A DNA stretch of 64,000 nt from Novosphingobium marinum. GTDB lineage: Bacteria > Pseudomonadota > Alphaproteobacteria > Sphingomonadales > Sphingomonadaceae. The notes beneath the pieces are model-generated. The model made no database searches. It was not told the DNA's origin and was given only the letters and a program-made list of their open reading frames with translations. Shown in pieces: positions 1 to 9,924 of this stretch. How positions within the stretch are numbered: position 1 is the stretch's first letter; each line of letters opens with the position of its first letter. The translations under genes were made by a program, and so were the position numbers. The stretch is taken from contig NZ_JACBZF010000001.1 of NCBI RefSeq assembly GCF_013408095.1, forward strand, positions 496,001 to 560,000, read 5' to 3'.

Positions 1-359
1 GCGTAGTAGAGATCGACGTAGTCGGTCCGCAGGCGCTCGAACGAACCTTCGAGCGCTTTCTTCACGCGATCGGCGGCAAGACCGCCCGCTTCGCCGTTCT
101 GGTTGGTCTTCGTGCCGATGCGCATGTCCGCCCGCACGCCGCGGCTTTCGAGCCATTCGCCGATGATCGCCTCGGACTCGCCGCCCGAATTGCCCTCCAC
201 CCAAGAGGAGTACCCCTCGGCAGTATCGATCATGCGCCCGCCTGCCTCGTAAAAGGCATCGAGGATGCGAAAGCTTGCGTCGCGGTCGAGTGTCCAGCCG
301 AAGACGTTGCCGCCGAAGACCCAGCGCAGGCCGGCGATGGAAGGGTGCCGCTCAACCAT
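1..359 (-). CDS. Aldo/keto reductase, N-terminal part (runs off the window)
   Basis: The visible 119 codons are the N-terminal part of an NAD(P)H-dependent aldo/keto reductase, a TIM-barrel enzyme that reduces carbonyl substrates. The segment DTAEGYS matches the family's D-x3-Y catalytic region, and a VDLYYA-like strand ends the visible part. The ATG at 357-359 overlaps the 3' end of ribH by 8 bases, which suggests translational coupling. The substrate cannot be inferred. The C-terminal two thirds lie outside the window. Confidence 0.82.
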   Translation of the reverse strand, partial: MVERHPSIAGLRWVFGGNVFGWTLDRDASFRILDAFYEAGGRMIDTAEGYSSWVEGNSGGESEAIIGEWLESRGVRADMRIGTKTNQNGEAGGLAADRVKKALEGSFERLRTDYVDLYY

Positions 360-774
360 CGAACCTGCTCCTCAGGTTCAGCAGCGCGATGGCCGCTTTC
401 GCCGCTTCGCCGCCCTTGTCCTTCTGCGCGGGATCGGCGCGGACGAGGGCCTGTTCCTCGTTCTCGACCGTCAGGATGCCGTTGCCGATGGCAATGCCGT
501 CCATGGTCAGCGCCATGATGCCGCGCGCGCTTTCGCCTGCGACGATTTCGAAGTGATAGGTTTCCCCCCGGATCACGACGCCGATGGCGACGAACCCGTC
601 GTAGAGGCCGGTCGGTTCGGCGAGTGCGATCGCGCCCGGTATCTCCAGCGCGCCAGGGACGGTGAGGATTTCCGCCTCGTGCCCGGCAGCCTGCAGAGCG
701 GTGCGCGCGCCTTCGTTCAGCATGTCGTTGAGGTGGTCGTAGAAACGCGCCTCGACAATGAGGAATTTCGCCAT
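352..774 (-). CDS. ribH: 6,7-dimethyl-8-ribityllumazine synthase
   Basis: This enzyme condenses 5-amino-6-ribitylaminouracil with 3,4-dihydroxy-2-butanone 4-phosphate, the penultimate step of riboflavin synthesis, in a cytoplasmic oligomer. The 140-residue product has the usual length. It carries the conserved blocks [10 protein letters not shown] and [12 protein letters not shown], the latter with the family's catalytic histidine. The ATG follows a GGAAGGAAG ribosome-binding site by about 5 bases. No other riboflavin gene is in the window. The aldo/keto reductase downstream starts inside its last codons. Confidence 0.97.
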   Translation of the reverse strand: MAKFLIVEARFYDHLNDMLNEGARTALQAAGHEAEILTVPGALEIPGAIALAEPTGLYDGFVAIGVVIRGETYHFEIVAGESARGIMALTMDGIAIGNGILTVENEEQALVRADPAQKDKGGEAAKAAIALLNLRSRFDG

Positions 775-828
775 GTGCTTCCTTCCCGGTTGGCGGACGG
801 CCTCTCCGGCTGGCCGCGCGGAAGGTCC

Positions 829-1887
829 TCAGGCGAGGCCGCGCGGCGTCGGTACGGGCTCTGCCGCTGCGGCAGGCTGGTTGCGCGGCGACTTGCCACG
901 CTTGGGGGCCTCATTGCGCCAAGCGATGTACAACGCAAGGGCGATCGTCGCCGCCATGGTCAGCACGGGTTCGACGTGCAGCCCGCGACCCCACTGCAGC
1001 ATCGGCAGGTGAACGGCGTAGAGCGGGAAGGACAGGAGCCCCAGCCAGCGTGCGAGCCAGTGGCTGTGCTGCCACGCCAGTCCGGCGCCGACGAGCAGCG
1101 GGCAGACAAGCGCGACGAAGGCGACATCGAAAAGCCACGAGCTCTCGCCGACCCACAGCGACCAAGCGAACAGTGCCGGCATCGCGGCGAACGCCAGCAG
1201 CGGCGAAAGGCGGAAAGGCGGTTCGTCCCGCCACTTTCGGTAAAGCACGATCCCGATGGCATAGGCGAAAAGCGCGCGCAGTAACCCCGCCCAGACGTTG
1301 TCGACACCCGCGCCGAGGTCGAGCGTGCCGTGATACCAGGCTGTGGCCGCAAGGGCCGGGAGGCAGAACGCCGCCAGCGCGAAGACGGCGCGCGTGCGCC
1401 AGCGCCAGAGCACGACCGCGTGGACCGCGTTCGCGAAAAGCTCGGCAAGAATGGACCACGCGACGCTGTTGAGCGGAAAGGTGATCGTGCCGGTGAAGAA
1501 GACCGGGATGAAGAGCAGGTTGGCAACGAAAATCGCCGCGAAGGTCGCCGGGTCGCCAAGGTCCATCGCCAGCATCGGCGCGGTGATGACGCCTCCGATG
1601 GCCATGATCGGCCACAGGCGCCGGTATCGCGCCCCGAGGAAGCGCATCGCGCCGAAGCCCTTCGCCAGCCGCTGCTCGTACGTGCGCGCCATGACGTAGC
1701 CGCTGAGCATGAAGAAGAAATCGACTGCCAGGTAACCCGCGCCGCTCGCTTCGGGAGTAGCGCCGCCAAGGATGAACGAGGCGTGGAACTGGAACACGCA
1801 CAGCGCCGCGATCCCGCGCAGGGCGTCGAGGCCTTCGAGGCGTCGTGCCGGCATCGCGGGCCGGTCTGCTGGCGGCAAGTCTGCCAT
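829..1887 (-). CDS. Acyltransferase family 3 (OafA/YrhL-type) membrane protein
   Basis: This is a 352-residue polytopic inner-membrane protein with about ten hydrophobic segments. Near the N-terminus it has the family signature LEGLDALRGIAALCVFQFHA, in which the histidine is the conserved catalytic residue. These enzymes move acyl groups such as acetyl from a cytoplasmic donor onto exported sugars, lipids or antibiotics. The acceptor cannot be told from context because no polysaccharide cluster is adjacent. The gene lies 54 bases upstream of ribH and 48 bases downstream of the YihY gene on the same strand, so co-transcription is possible but functionally unrelated. The C-terminus is Pro/Ala-rich and soluble. 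Confidence 0.85.
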   Translation of the reverse strand: MADLPPADRPAMPARRLEGLDALRGIAALCVFQFHASFILGGATPEASGAGYLAVDFFFMLSGYVMARTYEQRLAKGFGAMRFLGARYRRLWPIMAIGGVITAPMLAMDLGDPATFAAIFVANLLFIPVFFTGTITFPLNSVAWSILAELFANAVHAVVLWRWRTRAVFALAAFCLPALAATAWYHGTLDLGAGVDNVWAGLLRALFAYAIGIVLYRKWRDEPPFRLSPLLAFAAMPALFAWSLWVGESSWLFDVAFVALVCPLLVGAGLAWQHSHWLARWLGLLSFPLYAVHLPMLQWGRGLHVEPVLTMAATIALALYIAWRNEAPKRGKSPRNQPAAAAEPVPTPRGLA

Positions 1888-1935
1888 GACCGGCCGACGA
1901 TAGGGCGAACATGGCTTACGACCGGTTAATTCGCG

Positions 1936-3042
1936 TCAGAGCTTCTCGCCCTCGTCGGCCTTGTGACGCGCGCGTTCGGCCTGCCGGTGGCGCCGCTTTT
2001 CCAACGCCTCTTCCTTGGGCATCGACGCATCGATCATGTCGGCCAGTACGGCGCCGCGACGTCCTGCGGGGCGGTCGGGGCCGATCGTGGTGTCGCAGTA
2101 GATCTGTCGCTCGATCTCGGCATTGAGAAGCGCGCCGAGCAGCACGCCGTAGGCCGAAAGGAACAGCCACATCAGGAATACGACGATGGCCGACAACGAG
2201 CCGTAGGTCGCGTTGTAGTCGCTGATGTAGGCGACGTAGAGCGAGAAGCCGAAGCTGATCAGAATCCACAGCAGCGTCGACAGCACCGATCCCGGCGTGA
2301 GCCAGCGCCACTTGGCCGGTCGCCTGTCCGGTCCGTAGCGCATGATGAGCGCGAAGCCGGCGCTGCCGAGCGCGATGGCCGCAATCCAGGTCAGCGCCTT
2401 GAACAGGAACGCGGTACCACCGCCCAGCAGGAAGCTGGTCTGGGTCTGCAGCCACGCGAAGACGCCGCCGCTCGCCAGTCCGACGATGGCGATGAAGATC
2501 GCCGCGAGCGTCAGCGAGGCTGCGCGCAGGGTGAGGGAGACGATGCCGCGCGTCTCCCGCTCCTCGTTGATGATGTTCAGCGCCGCGATCATGCCGTTGG
2601 CCGCGCGCATACCGCCGAACAGCGCGAAGAACAGCGCGATGATGAGCGCAAGTCCGACGACGCCCTTGCTGGTCGTGACTGCGCCGATCAGCTGCTCCTC
2701 GATAAGCTGTGCGGCGTCGGAGGGCACGACCTCGACGATCCTCGCCATCTGGTCGGCCACGGTCGCCGGATCGCCGATCAGCCCGTAGATGAGCGTCGTC
2801 GCGGCGATGAGCGGGGTGATCGCGAGAAAGACGAAGAAGGCGACACCCGCCGAAAGCAGGCTGATCTGGTGGAAGCCGATCATGATCCAGACACGCTTGA
2901 GCACCTGTATCCAGGCTCGCCAGGGCAGATGCCACGGCGACTCGGCGGTTGCGCCGGGGGCGGTGGTGCGCGAAGATACCGCGTCTTCGGCGTCGTCCTG
3001 GTCGTAATGTTCCGGAATCGCGCGGGAACTTTTGGTCGTCAT
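1936..3042 (-). CDS. YihY/BrkB family inner-membrane protein
   Basis: The product has 368 residues with a charged N-terminal tail, about six transmembrane helices (first near VAFFVFLAITPLIAATTLIYG) and a basic C-terminal tail. The motifs FFVFLAITPLIAA and YNATYGSLSAIVVFLMWLFLSAYGVLLGALLNAEIE (given here in part) are typical of YihY. The once-suggested RNase BN role is not supported for this family and the function is unknown. I chose the ATG at 3042, with AGAAG upstream, over an in-frame TTG 11 codons earlier. It is divergent from tamA across a 72-base gap. Confidence 0.87.
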   Translation of the reverse strand: MTTKSSRAIPEHYDQDDAEDAVSSRTTAPGATAESPWHLPWRAWIQVLKRVWIMIGFHQISLLSAGVAFFVFLAITPLIAATTLIYGLIGDPATVADQMARIVEVVPSDAAQLIEEQLIGAVTTSKGVVGLALIIALFFALFGGMRAANGMIAALNIINEERETRGIVSLTLRAASLTLAAIFIAIVGLASGGVFAWLQTQTSFLLGGGTAFLFKALTWIAAIALGSAGFALIMRYGPDRRPAKWRWLTPGSVLSTLLWILISFGFSLYVAYISDYNATYGSLSAIVVFLMWLFLSAYGVLLGALLNAEIERQIYCDTTIGPDRPAGRRGAVLADMIDASMPKEEALEKRRHRQAERARHKADEGEKL

Positions 3043-3114
3043 GTCCGCTTCTGGTCCGGATGGGGCGCTTAGCAAGGAATGCCTCGATGGTAGAAACGGG
3101 TGTCCCGGGGGTCT

Positions 3115-5385
3115 ATGCCCAAGCTAATGATTAACGGCATATCCGGTTCCCGGCGCCGCGTTTCGCGGACCGTGCTGACTACAATTATAGTCGCTCTCGC
3201 AACCCAACCCGCACTCGCCCAGGAAGGCGAGGGCGATGCGCCGGAGTCCGACGCTTTGCGCGCAGGGTCCGTCCCGGTGCCCCCGCCGCCGCCCGAAGTC
3301 GCGCTTCCCGAAGTCGAGCCGATCATTCCCGACGAGGAGTTCAACGAGACGGTCCCCGATCTCGACGCCGGGGACGATCCCGAGCTCGACCGGCCGCTCG
3401 AATCCATCGAGGCTTTCGAACGCCGTCTTGCCGCCGAGCAATCCGACGCCGAACCCGCGGAGGGGTCCGAGGCGCCGCTTGGCGATCCCGCGCTGGCCGA
3501 TGGCGACCCAGTAGAGGAAATCGGCGATGCGCCCATATCCGATACGGCGCTGACCGAACCTCTGCCCCCGCTCGGCGAATTCGAGGTCGAGCCCGTCGAG
3601 TTCGCCGAGGATGCCGAGGACCGCGAGACCGTCGAGATCGACTACCGCGTGGCCGTCAACGGCCTCGAGGATGCCGACGAGGAAACCGACGCGGCGATGC
3701 GGTCGATGTTCAATGACCTGTCGGCCCTGCGCGACGGCGACGGGGAAGCGGCCAACGTGGCCATGATCGCCGCGCGGCTGACCGAAGACAGCGAGTTGCT
3801 GAAGCGCATACTGGCCTCCGAAGGCTGGTACGAAGCCGATGTGCAGACGCGGATCGACCGCCCCACCGATGACGGCGGCGACCAGCGGATCGTCGCCGTG
3901 CTCGACGTGAACCCGGGCCAGCGGTTCGCGTTCTCCGAGATCAACATCGAAGCGCAGCCGACCGAACCTTCCGACCTCATTCGCGACAACCTCGCGCTCG
4001 AGGTGGGCGAGCCTATCGTCGCGCAGCGCGTGCAGGGTGCCGAGGCGCAGGTCGCCGTCGCGCTTCCCGAAAACGGATATCCCTTCGCCGAAGTCGGCCA
4101 GCGCGACATCCTGCTCGACCAGTATACGGGCGAGGGTGTCTACACGCTGCCCGTGGAAACCGGACCGCGCGCCCGTTTCGGCGGGATTACCACCGAAGGC
4201 GATCTTGCCTTCGATGCCGAGCATGTCGGCGTCCTGGCGCGCTTCAAGCCGGGCGAACTCTACGATGCCAGCAAGGTCGACGACCTGCGCAAGGCGATGG
4301 TCGCGACCGGCCTGTTCTCGACCGTCACCGTCGCTCCCGAACGGACCGGCGAAGCGGTGGGAGACGGCACGGAGTACGTGACGGTCAACGCCGAACAGAA
4401 TGCCGGTCCGCCGCGAACCATCGCTGGCGCAGCCGGTTACGGAACGGGCGAGGGCTTGCGCCTCGAGGCGAGCTGGACCCATCGCAACATGTTCCCGCCC
4501 GAGGGCGCACTGATCGTCCATGGCGTGGCGGGTACGTCCGAGCAGGGTGCGGGCGTCACTTTTCGCCGGTCCAACGCGGGCAGGCGCGACCGGACCTTCG
4601 AACTGACTGCCGAGGCGCTGCGCAGCGACTACGACGCGTACGATGCCTACACGGGCAGGCTGGCAGGGCTGATCCGCTACGATTCCACGCCTATCTGGCA
4701 AAAGACGCTCACCTACTCGCTGGGTGTCGAGCTGCTCGCGACGGCCGAGAAGGACTACGACTTCGCGCTGGGAAGGCGCGACCGGCGAACATTCTACATC
4801 GCCGGCCTCAGCGGACAGGTGGGCCTCGACCTCACCGACGACCTGCTGAACCCGACCGAGGGCTTCCGCGTCACGGCGCTCGTCCAGCCGGAAGGCTCGC
4901 TGGAGGACGGCTTCAATCCCTATGTCCGCGCGAGGATCGATGCATCGGGCTATTTCCCGGCAAGCGAAAGCATCGTGCTTGCCGGGCGCATCAGGCTCGG
5001 CACGATCCAGGGCGTCGACAGGTTCGACATCGCGCCGTCGCGCCGCATGTACGCGGGCGGCGGCGGATCGGTTCGCGGCTTCGCGTACCAGAAGCTCGGA
5101 CCGCTCGATCCCGATGGCGATCCCATCGGCGGGCGCAGCCTGAACGAGGCTGCGGCCGAGGTTCGCTATCGGTTCGGCAATTTCGGCATCGTCGGCTTCG
5201 TCGATGTCGGGCAGGCCTACGCATCGACGATGCCGCAGTTCGACGACCTGCGCTTCGGCGTCGGGCTTGGCGGGCGCTTCTACACGAATTTCGGCCCATT
5301 CCGCCTCGACGTGGCAACCCCGCTCGACCGGCGACCGGGTGAAAGCCGCATCAATGTCTATGTCTCGATCGGCCAGGCGTTCTGA
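3115..5385 (+). CDS. tamA: TamA-like outer-membrane Omp85 protein
   Basis: This is the outer-membrane half of the TAM complex, which with TamB helps insert outer-membrane proteins and is implicated in phospholipid traffic. The 756-residue product has a signal peptide ending near QPALAQ, then an unusually long acidic, Pro-rich linker (about residues 40-180, rich in D, E and P). POTRA-like repeats follow, then a C-terminal 16-strand Omp85 barrel. The barrel carries GGGGSVRGFAYQ, the family's conserved RGF motif, and ends in a terminal aromatic residue (IGQAF). The ATG at 3115 follows CGGGGG. A GTG at 3100 and an ATG at 3127 are alternatives. The stop overlaps the tamB start by one base (TGATG). 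Confidence 0.92.
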   Translation: MPKLMINGISGSRRRVSRTVLTTIIVALATQPALAQEGEGDAPESDALRAGSVPVPPPPPEVALPEVEPIIPDEEFNETVPDLDAGDDPELDRPLESIEAFERRLAAEQSDAEPAEGSEAPLGDPALADGDPVEEIGDAPISDTALTEPLPPLGEFEVEPVEFAEDAEDRETVEIDYRVAVNGLEDADEETDAAMRSMFNDLSALRDGDGEAANVAMIAARLTEDSELLKRILASEGWYEADVQTRIDRPTDDGGDQRIVAVLDVNPGQRFAFSEINIEAQPTEPSDLIRDNLALEVGEPIVAQRVQGAEAQVAVALPENGYPFAEVGQRDILLDQYTGEGVYTLPVETGPRARFGGITTEGDLAFDAEHVGVLARFKPGELYDASKVDDLRKAMVATGLFSTVTVAPERTGEAVGDGTEYVTVNAEQNAGPPRTIAGAAGYGTGEGLRLEASWTHRNMFPPEGALIVHGVAGTSEQGAGVTFRRSNAGRRDRTFELTAEALRSDYDAYDAYTGRLAGLIRYDSTPIWQKTLTYSLGVELLATAEKDYDFALGRRDRRTFYIAGLSGQVGLDLTDDLLNPTEGFRVTALVQPEGSLEDGFNPYVRARIDASGYFPASESIVLAGRIRLGTIQGVDRFDIAPSRRMYAGGGGSVRGFAYQKLGPLDPDGDPIGGRSLNEAAAEVRYRFGNFGIVGFVDVGQAYASTMPQFDDLRFGVGLGGRFYTNFGPFRLDVATPLDRRPGESRINVYVSIGQAF

Positions 5386-8300
5386 TGGCGGACGAGCTCG
5401 AACCCGAACCGGTGGCCGGCGCACCCGAAAGCGACGTACACGAGGAACCGGTGCGGCGTCGTCACAGCTGGCCGCGGCGTATCGCCAAGTGGGTCGGGCT
5501 GACGCTGCTCGGCATCGTCGCACTGGTGGCACTCGTCGTGTTCCTGATCGACACCGGACCCGGTCGCCGTTTCGTCGCCGACCAGATCCAGGGCCTCGAA
5601 TTCGAGAACGGGATGCAGATCGGCATCGGGCGGATCGAGGGATCGCTTTACGGAGAGATGGTCGTTCACGACCTCTCGATCCGCGATCCGAAGGGCGAGT
5701 TCGTCTTCTCGCCCGAGGTCCATGTCGACTGGCGTCCGTTCAGGTTCATCAACAACCATGTCGACGTTCGCTCGCTCACCGCCGAGCGCATCGTCATGCG
5801 CAGGCTCCCGGAATTCAACGAGACCCCGCCGAGCGACGAGCCGCTGCTGCCCGATCTCGATATCGACATCGGCCGGTTGCAGGTCGACCGCTTCATCCTC
5901 GAGGAACCCGTGACGGGCGAGCGCCGCGTGGCATCGCTCGGAGGAGAGGTGCACATCGCCGATGGCCGCGCGCAGGTCGATTTCGACGGGCGCACGATAG
6001 CCGGGCCGGGCATGGCGGGCGGCGACCGGATCGACCTGACGCTCGATGCCGTGCCCGAGGCAAACCGCCTTGCCGTCGATCTCGTCCTCGATGCACCGGC
6101 CGACGGCGTCGTCGCTTCGCTAGCCGGTCTCGGCCAGTCGGCGACTGTTCGCCTGAAGGGAAGCGGCGACTGGCAGGCATGGGACGGCAGGCTCGCCGCA
6201 AACCTTGGCGGCGCGGAGTTCGCCCGCCTTGCGCTCCGCGCGCGCGACGGCACGTTTGCCGTCGAAGGCCCGACCCGGATTGCGCGCCTGTTCCAGTCGG
6301 GCCCGGTCGCGAACCTGCTCGGCCCGGTCACCAATCTCGACCTTACCGCCGCGCTGGACGAGCGCCGCGCCGACCTTGCCGGCAACGTCAACAGCGATGC
6401 CTTCCGCCTGAACGTGAACGGTCTCGTCGACCTGTCCGACAACAGCTTCGAGGACATGCGCCTCGGCTTCGTGTTGCTGCGTCCCTCCGCGCTGGCCGAA
6501 AATCTGGCAGGGAGCGGCCTGCGCGCCCAACTCGCTCTGGACGGCGAATTCGCGACGCCGACGGTGCAATACGCGATCGATGCCAACCGCATCGTTATGA
6601 ACGACATGGGCCTTGTCGATTTCAACGCGACGGGCGCGGCGCAGGTGAACGCCGACCGGATACTGATCCCGGTCAGCGCCCGGGCAGCGCGGATTACCGG
6701 CCTCGATTCGGTCGCGGGCGGCACCCTTACGAACGTCCGCCTGGACGGCGATGTCGCGATCGACGGCACGCGGGTACTTTCGGACAACATGCGCGTGCGA
6801 TCCGACCGCATCGACGCGACCGCGATCCTGCTCGCGGACACCTCGACCGGCCTTTATACCGGCGCGATTGACGGGCGGATCGACAATTACCGGGTAGAGA
6901 GCGTCGGGATTTTCAACATCGAGACCGATATCGACCTGCGCACCGAGCAGGGTGGGGGTTTCGCGATGGAGGGGCGGGTGCGCGCCCGCTCGACGCGGCT
7001 GCTCAACGACAGCCTGCAGAGTTATCTCGGCGGCAATTTCGTTGCGTCGACCGATGTCCGCTATGGCGGCGACGGCACCGTACGCTTCGCCAACCTGCGG
7101 CTCGAGGCGCCCGACCTGCGCGTGGTCGGCGGATCGGGCTATTACAATCCCGACGGACGCATCGCGCTGAATGCCGATGCGATTTCGGACCGGTACGGCA
7201 ATATCGGGGTTCGCGTCGCCGGGACGATCAGCGACCCGCAGGCGCGTATCACCGCGGATCGCCCGGACCTCGGCATCGGTCTTGCCAATCTCGACGCAGA
7301 GATCACGGGGGCAAGGGGTGGCTACCGGCTCGACCTGACCGGCGACACCGACTACGGCCCGCTGCAGGCCGACGTAACGCTTGGCACCGGCGACAGGCTC
7401 TCGCTCCAGATCAACAGCGCGAACCTTGCGGGCATCGATTTCGCGGGATCGCTGCGCCAGACGGCGGCAGGACCCTTCGCGGGCGAACTGACGGCGAACG
7501 GCAACGGCCTCGGCGGCGTGGTAAGGCTCGGGGCCGAAGGCCGGTACCAGGAAGCCATCGTCAACCTGCGCGCGAACGACACCGTCTTTCAGGGACCGGC
7601 GCGGCTTTCCATCGGCTCGGCGATCATCGACGCGCGCGTCGTGCTTTACGAACAGCCCTACGTCGTGGGCGACGTGCAACTCGCGAACACGCGGTACGGG
7701 GCGTTCGACATCAACGCGGGCCGCGTGATCGTCGACTACCGCGACGGCCGCGGCCATGCGAAGGCCCTGCTAGAAGGGACGAGCGGCGCGCCGTTCCGGG
7801 TATCGGCCAATGCCGTGCTCGAACCCGAACTTTGGAAGGCCGCGATCCGGGGCAAGGTACGCGGGATCGAATTCCGCACGACCAGCCCCGCACGCATCGT
7901 GCCCGGCAACGGCAGCTACGAACTGCTCCCCACCCGCATCGCTTTCGGCGACGGCAACGTTCGGCTCGCGGGTACCTACGGCGACGGAATGAAGCTGCAG
8001 AGCCGGCTCGAGAACCTCGACATGTCGCTGGTAAACAGCTTCGTGCCGGGCCTCGGGCTCGGCGGCAGGGCCAGCGGCAGCCTCGATTTCGCTCAACCCA
8101 CGGCGACCGCGTTCCCTCGCGCCGATGCCCGGCTGAAGATCGACGATTTCACGCGCACCACCGCTGCATCGGTCAGCAGCCCGGTAGACGTCAACTTCGT
8201 CGGCAAGCTGCTGGCGGACGGTGGCGAGGCGCGGGCGGTGATGCGCAGCCGCGGCACCGTCATCGGACGCATGGTCGCATCGTTGCGGCCCTTGCCGCCC

Positions 8301-9647
8301 GGTGCGGGACCGTGGACCGAGCGCCTGCTCGAAGCTCCGCTTGGCGGCGGTATCCGCTACAACGGGCCGGCCGCGACGTTGTTCTCGTTCGCGGGCCAGC
8401 CCGACCAGCGCCTGTCCGGCCCGATCGGCGTTGCGGCAGACTTCTCCTGCCAGGTGGCCGATCCGTGCCTGAACGGCATCGTCCGGGGCAACAACCTCGT
8501 CTACGAGAACCTGACCTACGGGACGCGGCTGTCGAACATGCAGCTTGCCGGCCGGTTCGATGGCAATCGCCTGCAGATCGAGACCCTGGAGGCGACGGCG
8601 GGCGACGGGACGGTGAGCGCCAGCGGTTACGTCAGCCTTGCCTCCGACGCGGGCTACCCGATGGATGTCTCGATGACGCTCGAAAATGCGCGGCTCGCGC
8701 GCAGCGACGCCATTTCGGCGCGCGCGACCGGGCAATTGCGCCTGTCGAAAAGCGCCGGTGAGACGGCGCTGCTCGCCGGTCAGATCAGGTTGCCGGAAAC
8801 GCGCTACGAGATCGTGACCTCGGGTGCGGCAGAAGTGCCCGAACTGACGGGCGTGCGCTTCAAGCCGCCGCGCGGACGGCAACGGATCACCGGCGACGAG
8901 CCTGCCGAACCCTCCGGTGGCATCTTCGATCTCATCCGCCTCGACATCGACCTGCGCGCGCCCGAAAGGCTTTACGTTTCGGGCATGGGGCTCGAATCCG
9001 AATGGAGCGCCGACCTCAACGTTGGCGGTTCCAGCGCCGATCCCCGTCTCTCGGGAGAAGTCGAGCTGATCCGAGGCACGCTGGGTTTCGCCGGGCGATC
9101 CTTCGAACTGACCGAGGGTCGCGTCGCCTTCACCGGGGGTGCGGAAATCAACCCGGTCGTGCGCATGGTCGCGACCGAGGACATCGAGGACGTCACCGTC
9201 AACGTGAACGTGTCGGGTCGCGCGATGGACCCGCAGATCGCCTTCAGCAGCACGCCGGGCCTGCCGCAGGACGAGATCGTCTCGCGCATCCTGTTCGGAA
9301 GCTCGATCGAGAACCTGTCGGCGATCCAGGCGGTCCAGCTTGCAGCGTCGCTCAACTCGCTGCGCGGATCGGGCGGGGGCGGGCTCAATCCGCTCGGCAA
9401 GCTGCGTTCCGCCACCGGGATCGACCGCCTGCGCATCCTTGGCGAGGACGAGAGTACCGGGCGCGGGACCGCACTGGCGGCAGGGCAGTACCTGACCGAC
9501 GATGTCTACATCGAACTCATCACCGATGCGCGCGGCTTCACCGCGACCCAGCTGGAAATCAGCCTGACGCGCTGGCTCTCGCTTCTCGCGCAGGCGGGCG
9601 GTTCGGGTGTCAGCAACCTCAACGTCCGTATCAAGAAGAGCTACTGA
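5385..9647 (+). CDS. tamB: TamB-like translocation/assembly module protein
   Basis: The product is a 1420-residue inner-membrane-anchored periplasmic protein with a basic cytoplasmic N-terminus and one transmembrane segment (about residues 36-56). A very long beta-helical body follows, and the conserved C-terminal TamB domain (old DUF490) is recognisable by GLPQDEIVSRILFG and a last strand resembling an outer-membrane beta signal. TamB bridges the envelope, with the C-terminal domain contacting TamA. The immediate overlap with tamA supports the pairing. In the AsmA/TamB superfamily the hydrophobic groove is thought to carry lipids. Length is in the usual 1200-1450 range for alphaproteobacteria. 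Confidence 0.93.
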   Translation: MADELEPEPVAGAPESDVHEEPVRRRHSWPRRIAKWVGLTLLGIVALVALVVFLIDTGPGRRFVADQIQGLEFENGMQIGIGRIEGSLYGEMVVHDLSIRDPKGEFVFSPEVHVDWRPFRFINNHVDVRSLTAERIVMRRLPEFNETPPSDEPLLPDLDIDIGRLQVDRFILEEPVTGERRVASLGGEVHIADGRAQVDFDGRTIAGPGMAGGDRIDLTLDAVPEANRLAVDLVLDAPADGVVASLAGLGQSATVRLKGSGDWQAWDGRLAANLGGAEFARLALRARDGTFAVEGPTRIARLFQSGPVANLLGPVTNLDLTAALDERRADLAGNVNSDAFRLNVNGLVDLSDNSFEDMRLGFVLLRPSALAENLAGSGLRAQLALDGEFATPTVQYAIDANRIVMNDMGLVDFNATGAAQVNADRILIPVSARAARITGLDSVAGGTLTNVRLDGDVAIDGTRVLSDNMRVRSDRIDATAILLADTSTGLYTGAIDGRIDNYRVESVGIFNIETDIDLRTEQGGGFAMEGRVRARSTRLLNDSLQSYLGGNFVASTDVRYGGDGTVRFANLRLEAPDLRVVGGSGYYNPDGRIALNADAISDRYGNIGVRVAGTISDPQARITADRPDLGIGLANLDAEITGARGGYRLDLTGDTDYGPLQADVTLGTGDRLSLQINSANLAGIDFAGSLRQTAAGPFAGELTANGNGLGGVVRLGAEGRYQEAIVNLRANDTVFQGPARLSIGSAIIDARVVLYEQPYVVGDVQLANTRYGAFDINAGRVIVDYRDGRGHAKALLEGTSGAPFRVSANAVLEPELWKAAIRGKVRGIEFRTTSPARIVPGNGSYELLPTRIAFGDGNVRLAGTYGDGMKLQSRLENLDMSLVNSFVPGLGLGGRASGSLDFAQPTATAFPRADARLKIDDFTRTTAASVSSPVDVNFVGKLLADGGEARAVMRSRGTVIGRMVASLRPLPPGAGPWTERLLEAPLGGGIRYNGPAATLFSFAGQPDQRLSGPIGVAADFSCQVADPCLNGIVRGNNLVYENLTYGTRLSNMQLAGRFDGNRLQIETLEATAGDGTVSASGYVSLASDAGYPMDVSMTLENARLARSDAISARATGQLRLSKSAGETALLAGQIRLPETRYEIVTSGAAEVPELTGVRFKPPRGRQRITGDEPAEPSGGIFDLIRLDIDLRAPERLYVSGMGLESEWSADLNVGGSSADPRLSGEVELIRGTLGFAGRSFELTEGRVAFTGGAEINPVVRMVATEDIEDVTVNVNVSGRAMDPQIAFSSTPGLPQDEIVSRILFGSSIENLSAIQAVQLAASLNSLRGSGGGGLNPLGKLRSATGIDRLRILGEDESTGRGTALAAGQYLTDDVYIELITDARGFTATQLEISLTRWLSLLAQAGGSGVSNLNVRIKKSY

Positions 9648-9853
9648 TGCGCCTTGCGGCCATCATCCTTTTTTCCCTGGTCGCGGCCTGCAAGAGCGAG
9701 CCGACCTTCGACCAGCGGTACGAGGCGGCGGAGGAGAAAATTCGCTCTACCGCCAAGGAGATAGACCAAGAGATCGCGACCAGGGCGTCGCAACAGGCGA
9801 CCGATGCTCCGGCTGACCAGGCCGAGAATGCGGAGAAACAGGCTGGAACCTGA
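9647..9853 (+). CDS. Small lipoprotein downstream of tamB
   Basis: This is a 68-residue protein with an N-terminal hydrophobic signal and lipobox LVAAC (Cys15). A charged, helical segment follows, probably a short coiled coil (FDQRYEAAEEKI), with a Gln/Ala/Glu-rich tail. The ATG overlaps the tamB stop by one base (TGATG), the same junction as tamA/tamB, so the three form a tightly coupled operon. I do not recognise the family. Its position suggests an accessory envelope lipoprotein for the TAM complex, which is inference only. Confidence 0.75.
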   Translation: MRLAAIILFSLVAACKSEPTFDQRYEAAEEKIRSTAKEIDQEIATRASQQATDAPADQAENAEKQAGT

Positions 9854-9924
9854 CCGCCCGAGCCTCGTTGACCGATGAAGAGCGCTGTCATCATATGGCA
9901 GCCAAGTGCGCGCAGGGGTATTTC

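Noticed and set aside
3124..5532. Long minus-strand open frame opposite tamA
   Set aside because: It is rich in Arg/Ala/Val/Gly with no domain, and lies exactly opposite the well-supported tamA. It is an antisense shadow of high-GC codons.
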